This document shows, one piece after another, positions 17,515-24,326 of a DNA stretch of 64,000 nt. The position numbers and the translations under genes were made by a program. How positions within the stretch are numbered: the first letter of the stretch is position 1; every line of letters begins with the position of its first letter. Under the pieces are notes generated by a model. It saw nothing but the letters and a program-made list of their open reading frames with translations. It had not been told where the DNA came from and made no database searches. This DNA is from Paenibacillus taiwanensis DSM 18679 (GTDB lineage: Bacteria > Bacillota > Bacilli > Paenibacillales > Paenibacillaceae), in assembly GCF_000425125.1 (NCBI RefSeq), contig NZ_KE384306.1, positions 1,024,356 through 1,088,355 on the forward strand, read 5' to 3'.

Positions 17515-18819
17515 TTGACTGAATTCCCCACATCCACTTTAACGTCAGGACTGGGGGAACTGATACGATGTAAACGATTAGAAAAGCAGATGACGATACA
17601 GCAACTCTCCGATCTATCAGGTACCCCCAAAGCTACGTTATCCACCATTGAAACAGGGGAGACACATTCCCCAGACTTTCGCACCCTTCTAGTGATTGCT
17701 TCTTGCCTGGACATTCCGATCGATGAGCTTACAGAACTTTATACCGAAGCAGAACATAGCCCTGACGCACTATTTACAGTATTTAAGGAAGTAACTCCTA
17801 ATTCGTTACCTGTTCCACTACTTATGAAAATCGCAACTAAATTCCTCGCTATCAATCAACGCGAAACCTCTGAAGAGTCCGTCGAACGTTTATACGCCTT
17901 TGCATCCGAACTAAAAGAAATACCTCCAAAGCTTGCTTTATTCAAAGTGATTAGTGAATTTACCGACAATCACAGTATTCGGCCGACGTTGGCTAAAGCA
18001 TTGTTACAATCCTACCTTATTGAACGAGATGATTTTACCAAGTTGAGCAAAACCTATGAGTCAGGAAAACTTATTCAATATCATGTTCGATTTTTGCCGC
18101 CAGATGATCAAATCATTTATTACTATAAAATCGGATCACATGCTTATTTTTTAGGAAAGTACGCGGAAGGAATCCAGTTCTTTAAAGAGCTTATTTCTCT
18201 TGATCCAAATGAAAGCATCTACAAGGCATATGCCATTACATACTCTACCGAATGTTACTATGCATTAGGTCGATATGATGTGGCAGAGCAACACCTCAAC
18301 TTGCTAACCACATTTGATTTCCCATTTGTTCGATCAACTATAGATTTTATAAGCGCAAAGTTAGATGGCAGACGAGGGGATACAGATCTGGCCATTATTC
18401 AATTGGAACATTGCTTGGACAGTTTGCACCCTAAAGTACCCGCGATGGATGCCTTGCTTGAGCTGTACTCCAAGAACAAAGATGTATCAGCAGCAGAACG
18501 ATTATTTTTGCACGAAAATGACTTTGTGGATGTCTGTTCTAAAAATAATCCCTTGCTTGTGGCCGGATATGCGGACTATTATATCAAAAAGAGCGCTTAC
18601 TATACTTTAATAAATGAACATATTTTGGCTGCTGAATATCGGATAAAAGGGATTAAACTGTTTATGTCAGTTAATAGAGAACGTGATGTACATAAACATG
18701 TTGCCTCACTCCTTTCATCCATTTGCAGCACGACTATACTTCAAAACCCAAATATTAAAGGTGAAGTTGAGCAACTAGCCGAATACTTAAATGAGTATGT
18801 TACTCATATAGATGAATAG
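17515..18819 (+). CDS. XRE/TPR regulator, probable RRNPP peptide receptor
   Basis: A 434-residue cytoplasmic protein. An XRE helix-turn-helix lies at about 12-70 (IRCKRLEKQMTIQQLSDLSG), followed by about 340 residues of helical TPR-like repeats (for example KIGSHAYFLGKYAEGIQFFK, YYALGRYDVAEQHL). This layout and length match RRNPP peptide receptors of the PlcR/NprR/AimR-like type; Paenibacillus is known to carry such AimR-like (Alo) systems. A 47-residue secreted propeptide gene starts 15 bp after its stop, the usual place for the cognate signal. TTG 17515 is preferred (GTGAGGTG 6 nt upstream); GTG 17506 overlaps that site. A possible autoregulatory dyad lies upstream. Confidence 0.85.
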   Translation: MTEFPTSTLTSGLGELIRCKRLEKQMTIQQLSDLSGTPKATLSTIETGETHSPDFRTLLVIASCLDIPIDELTELYTEAEHSPDALFTVFKEVTPNSLPVPLLMKIATKFLAINQRETSEESVERLYAFASELKEIPPKLALFKVISEFTDNHSIRPTLAKALLQSYLIERDDFTKLSKTYESGKLIQYHVRFLPPDDQIIYYYKIGSHAYFLGKYAEGIQFFKELISLDPNESIYKAYAITYSTECYYALGRYDVAEQHLNLLTTFDFPFVRSTIDFISAKLDGRRGDTDLAIIQLEHCLDSLHPKVPAMDALLELYSKNKDVSAAERLFLHENDFVDVCSKNNPLLVAGYADYYIKKSAYYTLINEHILAAEYRIKGIKLFMSVNRERDVHKHVASLLSSICSTTILQNPNIKGEVEQLAEYLNEYVTHIDE

Positions 18820-18834
18820 AAGGTGGTGAGTCCT

Positions 18835-18978
18835 ATGTTGAAAAAATTTAGCAGTCTTATAATTACGACAGCACTGGCTTTTTCCATCATGATTGTCCCA
18901 CCGTCAGACCCAATTAACCCGAACAATGAATCTTTTGTAGTAACTTCGGGAAACTCGGGTGTAATCTTACCTTGGTAA
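18835..18978 (+). CDS. 47-aa propeptide, probable quorum-sensing signal
   Basis: A small gene with the features of an exported signal precursor: a start MLKKF with two Lys, a hydrophobic stretch at residues 6-20 (SLIITTALAFSIMIV), then a polar part ending SGNSGVILPW. In RRNPP systems the precursor leaves through Sec, is trimmed to a 5-10 residue C-terminal or near C-terminal peptide, and is re-imported by an oligopeptide permease; the active form here is therefore probably within the last ten residues (inference). AGGTGGTGAG lies 4-5 nt before the ATG. It follows the receptor gene by 15 bp and is followed by a terminator, so the pair forms a compact unit. Confidence 0.75.
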   Translation: MLKKFSSLIITTALAFSIMIVPPSDPINPNNESFVVTSGNSGVILPW

Positions 18979-18988
18979 ACTACAGTAG

Positions 18989-19018
18989 CAGGCATCCAAG
19001 CGGTGCCTGTTTTTATTT
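18989..19018 (+). terminator. Terminator after the receptor/propeptide unit
   Basis: Stem CAGGCA / TGCCTG with a 9-nt loop, followed by TTTTTATTTT, 10 bp after the propeptide stop. Confidence 0.75.
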
Positions 19019-19149
19019 TGGTTGCTTTATTATTAATTTTTCCAGTATTGATGTATTATAGGTAGAGAATGATTATTTCCTAATTTATACTTGTGCCTGT
19101 TACTATTAAAAGGTAATTAATATTATGCTGTAACAAAGGAGCTACTAAC

Positions 19150-19431
19150 ATGCAGTTAAATAAAGCAATTGTAATGACCGTACTCGTAGCAGGTGCTACT
19201 ATTATTACTCCGCTCGTCTCAGGTTCACTTGCTTCTAACGCTGCGGCTCCTGCTGCTGTAGTCCAATCATCCAATGCCAACTTCAAATCTAACGATTTTT
19301 CTGCTCCTGTCCCGACTACACATGAAAATAAAACACAACGCGCTCCGGGTAATCCAGTAGTCCTTCATAACACGGCTGTGTTTATATCGGATGGTTTTCC
19401 CGCCCCTTGTCCCCAGACATGGTTTAGGTAA
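19150..19431 (+). CDS. 93-aa secreted peptide precursor with duplicated motif
   Basis: A second small secreted product after the receptor unit. It has a signal-peptide-like start (MQLNKAIVMTVLVAGATII, cleavage expected near residues 26-33) and a polar remainder. Two related segments are visible: SNDFSAPVPTT at about residues 47-57 and SDGFPAPCPQT near the C-terminus, which ends WFR. AAAGGAG is well spaced before the ATG. It could be a second signal precursor, a small bacteriocin-like peptide or an unknown secreted peptide. The last third overlaps, in antisense, the end of a decayed HD-hydrolase gene, so its present C-terminus may be new sequence. Confidence 0.5.
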   Translation: MQLNKAIVMTVLVAGATIITPLVSGSLASNAAAPAAVVQSSNANFKSNDFSAPVPTTHENKTQRAPGNPVVLHNTAVFISDGFPAPCPQTWFR

Positions 19432-19439
19432 ACCAAATA

Positions 19440-19780
19440 TCGCCCCATCCAGATCAAAAACCTCAAGTCTCTGTCTCATCATCTCCTGATAAAGATGTTC
19501 ACATGGCAGTTCCCAAGAAATTTTATCAGCTACAAATAAAACCTTATCCAATGGACTTGCCCCTGCCTTTAGGGGTGTAAGGCATTCGCGTTTAATATAG
19601 TCATATTCGTGCAACCGAATATGGCTATATCCATGTCCTTCGAAAGTTTCTTATGATCGATTCGGACGCTTCGTTTCTAACATTGATTGTATGGTCAAAG
19701 GTTTCATGCTCATTATAATATTCCAAAAATGCCTGTACGTCTTTTCTTAATTCCTCTGAAAATACAACCCCATTTATGGA
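19440..19780 (-). pseudogene. Decayed HD-domain hydrolase (YqeK-like) fragment
   Basis: Two separated relics read on the minus strand: an N-terminal piece with ELRKDVQAFLEYYNEHETFD (19625 to about 19780), ending in a stop, and a C-terminal piece with LKAGASPLDKVLFVADKISW (about 19460-19614). The middle that should carry the HD metal-binding residues is missing, so an internal deletion plus a frame change is likely. Similarity to YqeK-type HD hydrolases is by recognition of the conserved PLDKVLFVADKI segment. Confidence 0.6.
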
Positions 19781-19803
19781 ACGCTAATATTCATTCACCA
19801 CAC

Positions 19804-20424
19804 TCATTCTTTAGCCCCTAACGAGACATTTCCGAACATTAATTTCAATTCATTCGCCACATCATCAATAAATATTTCAACCATATTGAGAGAGATAATT
19901 CCTGGTACATTCATCGGCTCATTCAGAGGATCCAACAAATAATCAATTTTCTCGTCTTTATACGTTAAGATCTCATGTCTTGTCAGGCCACCAACATCAT
20001 AGCACGCAGCTTTGTTCAATTTCTGAATGAGTTCTTCAAGCCATTCCGTTGAGCGCGACAGCAAAAACTCGATCTTGCTCACATCGATATTGTAGACATT
20101 CTTATCAGTAGATTGCTTTTCAAACTCGCGATATACCGTAAAGGTCCATGCGCGGTCGGCATAGATATGAGCAACATATCCGAGAATAAAATCTAAATAT
20201 AATGAATCGTATTTCGTTTGGATATTCAGAAATTCCTTCAGGTCTTCGTTGGTTGCAAAATCACCGTTTGGTCTCATGAGATGAGACTTATTTTTCTCTA
20301 CACGGTCGTTCGTTCTTACATGAATCGAATCGGGTGCCAAACTCCCTAGCAAAAATTCAGGACTTGGATCACCACACAAACGCCTTGCGATTTCAAAGTG
20401 TACCATAGGCCAAGGCAAGTACAA
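19804..20424 (-). CDS. Zinc-dependent phospholipase C-like family protein
   Basis: A 206-residue cytosolic protein that begins MYLPWPMVHFEIARRL and contains SPEFLLGSLAPDSIHVR, YLDFILGYVAHIYADRAW and conserved His and Asp residues. This pattern resembles proteins of the zinc-dependent phospholipase C-like superfamily that are mostly uncharacterised; no signal peptide is present, so a secreted lipase is unlikely. Its neighbours on both sides are gene relics, so context adds nothing about function. Confidence 0.6.
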   Translation of the reverse strand: MYLPWPMVHFEIARRLCGDPSPEFLLGSLAPDSIHVRTNDRVEKNKSHLMRPNGDFATNEDLKEFLNIQTKYDSLYLDFILGYVAHIYADRAWTFTVYREFEKQSTDKNVYNIDVSKIEFLLSRSTEWLEELIQKLNKAACYDVGGLTRHEILTYKDEKIDYLLDPLNEPMNVPGIISLNMVEIFIDDVANELKLMFGNVSLGAKE

Positions 20425-20496
20425 TACCCCCCATCCAGGCTAATCTTAAAGCAATTTTACCACATTAAGGAATAAAGGTGCCAATAATACTCTTCC

Positions 20497-20708
20497 TTAT
20501 TGGTGAATATGGTGACATACATTCCCCCAAATCTGTTGATAGACCTCTGCATAGGAAAACTTAAGTTGTTCTCTTAATTTTTTATTTTCATCTTCGAGCT
20601 TCTTCATCTTACGTTTTAGAGAAGCAATGATGGCGTCCTTATTGTTTTCATCCACCTTTGCTTTGAGAATCTCATGAACCTGCTTAAATGCGCTCTGCGA
20701 TCGTAATC
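20497..20708 (-). pseudogene. TnpC-like (DUF6262-type) relic
   Basis: About 70 open codons with VHEILKAKVDENNKDAIIAS and a coiled coil (KRKMKKLEDENKKLREQL), as in TnpC/DUF6262 proteins of Tn554-type elements. The frame is closed by TGA just upstream and the apparent start MSDYDRRAH is in another frame, so one frameshift has broken it. Confidence 0.55.
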
Positions 20709-20713
20709 AGACA

Positions 20714-21105
20714 TGTTTTACACCTTGCTTTCCTTTGATACGCTCCATTCACCCAAAGACGATGTTGCTATTCCTGATCGTCTCATAAATGCTGGTCAGA
20801 CGATCAAGGTTCTTTTTGCTTTTCTCCGCAATTTCGCCGCGGCCGTATTGTTTGGCAATTTCCGTTTACACGGGCCCGACAGGAGCCGTAGGGAGTATCA
20901 ATCGCATTTAGCTTTTGATCTCGCAAGAGCGTTTCCAAGATATCGTATGGGATTTCTTCTTCCTTATGGATCTCATGTATTTTCCCATTCATATCAAAGC
21001 TAAATACGCCCTGCTTGACAACTGTTTCAAACCCCCTTCGCTTAGTACTGACCAGAAGTTAGGCATAACGCATTGTCATCTTAGGAGATGCATGTACCTT
21101 ACGCA
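20714..21105 (-). pseudogene. Tyrosine recombinase (TnpB-like) C-terminal relic
   Basis: Segments in several frames: HASPKMTMRYA, which matches the catalytic His...Tyr end of tyrosine recombinases; then MNGKIHEIHKEEEIPYDILE and LNAIDTPYGSCRARVNGNC, a Cys-containing tail typical of Tn554-type transposases; and last EIAKQYGRGEIAEKSKKNLD, ending in a stop. Frame changes and stops separate the segments. Confidence 0.6.
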
Positions 21106-21221
21106 AAATGAAAACCAGAAAATATAGTGTTAGACCGAGTGAATGAGAGGTGTGGATAGTCCTATCCGTCCACCGCCGTCAGGCCCTACAGTCTACAACT
21201 ATATTTTTTCAGTCTCATCTT

Positions 21222-21854
21222 TTATCTGCTTAACGTTTGGACCATATAGTTCCATTTCCCTTCCTTCAGCAAGACGTAACTTAATACGCTATTTTTTTGT
21301 GATAGTGTCCGAAAAGACATTTGTTCATACAGTTGTTTTGCACGTGGATTGTTACCTGAAACATGCAAACTAAGTATTTTCAGGTCTGGCTCTGCTTCGG
21401 CGTACTGGCGCGCCCATTCCAAAAGCATCCTGCCTACACCTTTGCTGCGATGGTCTGGATGGACGGCAACATCGGCAACATAACACTCTCCAACTTGTGG
21501 CTCATGCTCTAACAGCCATAACCCCAAGTACAGCTTCACAATGTTCCATTTACCGAAGTGACTAAAGCTTCGCCAAGAGGCAGTTGTATTCATGTTTTGC
21601 TTCGTGATGGAGTCCACGTTCCATTTGACAGACAATGTACCGATCACTTCCCCTTGATAAATGGCAATAACTCTGCGACTGTTTGATTTAGATGGAAAAA
21701 GATCAAGCACGGTTGCAAAAAAATGCGCCAGTTCGTCATCACTCAAATTGGTTAAATGCTGAAATTTCCCACGAAACCCACACACAAACAATTTTCCGAC
21801 CTGTACATTGTATTTCTCCTGCATCGGTTCAAACGTTATTCCCGCCGCGGTCAT
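21222..21854 (-). CDS. GNAT-family N-acetyltransferase
   Basis: A 210-residue acetyltransferase. The acetyl-CoA binding motif is VAVHPDHRSKGVGRMLLEWA at about residues 129-148, followed by SLHVSGNNPRAKQLYEQMSF. Substrate unknown. ATG 21854 is preferred because GGAGGGG lies upstream; the longer open frame to 21953 lies inside the MerR gene. It overlaps the upstream merR-type gene by 26 bp, so the two are cotranscribed and the acetyltransferase probably belongs to the same drug or stress response. Confidence 0.88.
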   Translation of the reverse strand: MTAAGITFEPMQEKYNVQVGKLFVCGFRGKFQHLTNLSDDELAHFFATVLDLFPSKSNSRRVIAIYQGEVIGTLSVKWNVDSITKQNMNTTASWRSFSHFGKWNIVKLYLGLWLLEHEPQVGECYVADVAVHPDHRSKGVGRMLLEWARQYAEAEPDLKILSLHVSGNNPRAKQLYEQMSFRTLSQKNSVLSYVLLKEGKWNYMVQTLSR

Positions 21855-22650
21855 GATCAGCCCCTCCTTTAAAATGAGTATCTGCTTCAAGCAAGACTTG
21901 CAGTTCGTAATGCAGTTGATTATGGCTAAACAAAGATAAATACGATTTTTCAATCAGGATAAGTGGTCCCGCGGGAACAAAAGCATGTGCTGCTGCGTAG
22001 TCATAAAACTGTGCAATCGCTTGCTCAAGCTCATCATCTTCCTGAATGGAACAGTGCGTGGAAAGGTAATTTCCCTCAGGCAAACATAAATCGCCAGGCT
22101 GCTGCGTTTCGAGACAGAAGTGAATGGTGGCGGAACCGTCACATATAAAATGGAGGTCCAGCTCAAACAAGTTAGGCAAACTTTTGGTTTGTGCAGCTAA
22201 CTGTTTAGCACTTAGCCTTGTGCCGATATCCATGTCCATCCACCGTGTGAGATAGGTGATGTCGCGTCGTTTGATTTGATAGGGAGTGGACAACCTATTC
22301 ACGTTTTTTTGTTCCTGCTGCACTTTGCGAATAAACTGCTGTAGCTCTTGAAGACGCTGCATTTCTTCCTTAATTTTGCGCAGGGACTGATGAAGCAGTT
22401 GGTCATATTGATCGGCAGAAAAGGAAGTCATACATTCCTTAATCGAGTGAACGGGTACTCCAAGCTTACGCAGCAGCAAAATATGTGCGAGCTGATATAC
22501 CTGCTCCATACTATAAAATCTGTACTGGTTGTCGTCTGTATAAGCAGGGAAAAGAACCCCTTTCTCCTCAAAATAACGAATTTGATGGATAGAAACGTTC
22601 ATAAGCTTGGCGAGCTCACTAATGGTAATGTCGTTTTTCACATCGTTCAC
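21829..22650 (-). CDS. MerR-family regulator with effector-binding domain
   Basis: A 273-residue regulator. The MerR winged helix covers about 8-78 (ITISELAKLMNVSIHQIRYF), then a coiled coil (about 85-118) and a C-terminal domain of about 150 residues that resembles GyrI-like drug-binding domains of BmrR/BltR-type regulators. It is divergent from the RND pump operon. Near-identical palindromes lie in both promoters, and the pump promoter has the 19-bp spacer that MerR proteins correct by twisting DNA. So it probably activates the pump when a drug binds and controls its own gene. Confidence 0.9.
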   Translation of the reverse strand: MNDVKNDITISELAKLMNVSIHQIRYFEEKGVLFPAYTDDNQYRFYSMEQVYQLAHILLLRKLGVPVHSIKECMTSFSADQYDQLLHQSLRKIKEEMQRLQELQQFIRKVQQEQKNVNRLSTPYQIKRRDITYLTRWMDMDIGTRLSAKQLAAQTKSLPNLFELDLHFICDGSATIHFCLETQQPGDLCLPEGNYLSTHCSIQEDDELEQAIAQFYDYAAAHAFVPAGPLILIEKSYLSLFSHNQLHYELQVLLEADTHFKGGADHDRGGNNV

Positions 22651-22680
22651 CTCTGTGTTTTAATCTTGTCGTATATAAAC

Positions 22681-22709
22681 GATATACGTTAGGTCTGACC
22701 TAAGGTCAA
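22681..22709 (-). promoter_or_regulatory. merR-gene promoter with palindromic operator
   Basis: Minus strand: TTGACC (22709-22704), 17-bp spacer, TATATC (22686-22681). The spacer contains the perfect 15-bp palindrome TTAGGTCTGACCTAA (22689-22703). A MerR protein bound here could repress or tune its own gene. Confidence 0.7.
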
Positions 22710-22775
22710 GTGTTTCCAACAAAATAGAAAGTAGGGCGTGCTATTTGAGCTGCGCATGATTTGTAAACACTTCGC

Positions 22776-22806
22776 TTGACTCTAGGTCTGACCTAGGGAC
22801 TAATAT
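22776..22806 (+). promoter_or_regulatory. MerR-type promoter of the RND operon (19-bp spacer)
   Basis: TTGACT (22776-22781), a 19-bp spacer, TAATAT (22801-22806). The spacer contains the perfect palindrome CTAGGTCTGACCTAG (22782-22796), sharing the core TAGGTCTGACCTA with the operator at 22689. The over-long spacer with a dyad inside is the hallmark of MerR-activated promoters. Confidence 0.88.
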
Positions 22807-22955
22807 GAACACATCAATCATTCAGTCCTCCTAGCAGGCCGTACCTTTTACGATCAGTAATAGGATAAAGGATCGAGTCTTCCTGCTTACTTCGGCTTGT
22901 CCCCGAGTGAAGCTGAATGTGACATCATTAGAACAAATAGAGGAGAGATGGAATC

Positions 22956-24326
22956 GTGCGTAGACAGAAAATAGCAGCAATGCTCTGTATACTGTGCAGC
23001 ATAGCAGTGGTCGCCTGCACCAGTGCAAATCCACAGGACACCGCCCAAAAGCAAACCTCACAAGGAAGAATTGTAGGTGTCAGCACAGTCAGCAAGCAGC
23101 CGCTAACGACAAATTATACGCTATCAGGCACCTTGGAGCCAGTAAGCCAAATGACAGCAGCATTTGAAGTTCCAGGGCGCATCGTGGAGACAAAGGTTCA
23201 AATCGGTGACGTCATAAAAATAGGGGGGATTTTGGCTAAGTTGGACACGTATCAGTATCGTCTTCAACTGGACCAGGCGATTCAAGGTGCTGCGCAGGCG
23301 AAGGCGGCGCTCGACAGCGCTGAAGCTGCTATCCATGTTTCCACAGCACAAGTGAAGCGTGCCGAAGCCAATTTAGTGGAAATAAAAAAGGGCGCACGAG
23401 CACAACAGCGGGAGAGATTACAAAATGCAGTAACAGTAGCACAGGCTGCCTGCGAGAAAGCTCAAATAGACGCAGAACGCTCACAACGTTTATTTGAACA
23501 AGGATTAGTGTCCCAAAGTGACAATGAGAGTGCTCAATTAGCACTGACAAACGCTCAAAATGCGGTCAAAGACGCCACATCAGCTCTTTCAGAAATGCAA
23601 GCCGGTGCAACAAAAGAGCAAATTGGTGCTGCATCGAGTATGTTGGACGAAGCAAACGCAGGAAAGCTGGCAAGCCTTGCTGCCAAGAAGCAAGCTGCTG
23701 CTGCGTATCAGGCTGCACTTGCGACGAAACGGCAAGCTGAGCTAGCCTTATCCAAAACGACGCTTTTTTCACGTGTTGAAGGGGTTGTATTAACGAAGTC
23801 CATTCAAAATGGAGAACTGGCTGCGGAGGGTCAATCCGTGTACACATTAGGCAACGTAAACGAACTTAAAGTGCTTCTGCCATTACCAGATCGTGAAGTT
23901 AAGCAGTGGAAACCTGGCACGGTGGTTGATGTCAGTCTATATGGTGAGACAACCAAAGGAATTGTTAACAAAATTTATCCCACTACAAATGCAGCAACCG
24001 GCACGATTAATGGGGAGGTTGTCCTAAACAATACAAAGCTTGGCTGGTCCCCTGGACAAGTCGTAAAGGCAGGGTTAAATCAAACGGGGCGAGATGTCAT
24101 TCTTGTTCCGGTGGAAGCGGTTATCCGCGAGGGAGATAAACCTTTTGTGTACAAAGTAAAAAAAGGGGTAGCAGCTAAAACGATTGTGCAGTTAGGCGAA
24201 CATACAACAAACAATCAGTTTGAAATAAGTGGCGGTCTGCAAACAGGCGATCAGATCGTAACAAAGGGTGCCGAACTGTTATTTGATGGGGATCGGGTTC
24301 AGGCTGTTAAAGGAGTGGCCCAATGA
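22956..24326 (+). CDS. RND efflux periplasmic-adaptor-type lipoprotein (HlyD family)
   Basis: A 456-residue membrane-fusion protein with lipobox VVAC (Cys21). A first half-lipoyl part lies around residues 65-110, a long helical hairpin rich in Ala/Gln/Glu at about 105-270, then the second lipoyl half (ALSKTTLFSRVEGVVL) and beta-barrel and proximal domains. The adaptor links the RND pump encoded next (4-bp overlap) to a TolC-like partner encoded after it. GTG 22956 is the start, with GAGGAGAG 8 nt upstream. Confidence 0.92.
   Translation: MRRQKIAAMLCILCSIAVVACTSANPQDTAQKQTSQGRIVGVSTVSKQPLTTNYTLSGTLEPVSQMTAAFEVPGRIVETKVQIGDVIKIGGILAKLDTYQYRLQLDQAIQGAAQAKAALDSAEAAIHVSTAQVKRAEANLVEIKKGARAQQRERLQNAVTVAQAACEKAQIDAERSQRLFEQGLVSQSDNESAQLALTNAQNAVKDATSALSEMQAGATKEQIGAASSMLDEANAGKLASLAAKKQAAAAYQAALATKRQAELALSKTTLFSRVEGVVLTKSIQNGELAAEGQSVYTLGNVNELKVLLPLPDREVKQWKPGTVVDVSLYGETTKGIVNKIYPTTNAATGTINGEVVLNNTKLGWSPGQVVKAGLNQTGRDVILVPVEAVIREGDKPFVYKVKKGVAAKTIVQLGEHTTNNQFEISGGLQTGDQIVTKGAELLFDGDRVQAVKGVAQ

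Larger units (their letters stand above)
20497..21105 (-). mobile_element. Remnant of a Tn554-like transposon
   Basis: Minus-strand relics in the order expected for Tn554-type elements: a tyrosine recombinase C-terminus followed directly by a TnpC-like coiled-coil protein. Neither has an intact frame or start. Element ends and target duplications were not recognised. The relic lies beside the HD-hydrolase relic, marking a decayed patch of about 1.7 kb. Confidence 0.65.

Noticed and set aside
19267-19614. 115-aa minus-strand frame as an intact gene
   Set aside because: Only the HD-hydrolase C-terminal part is gene-like; the rest is a read-on into unrelated sequence, and the catalytic part is missing.
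20713-21003. 96-aa plus-strand frame
   Set aside because: It is opposite the TnpB relic; no ribosome site and no recognisable protein features.
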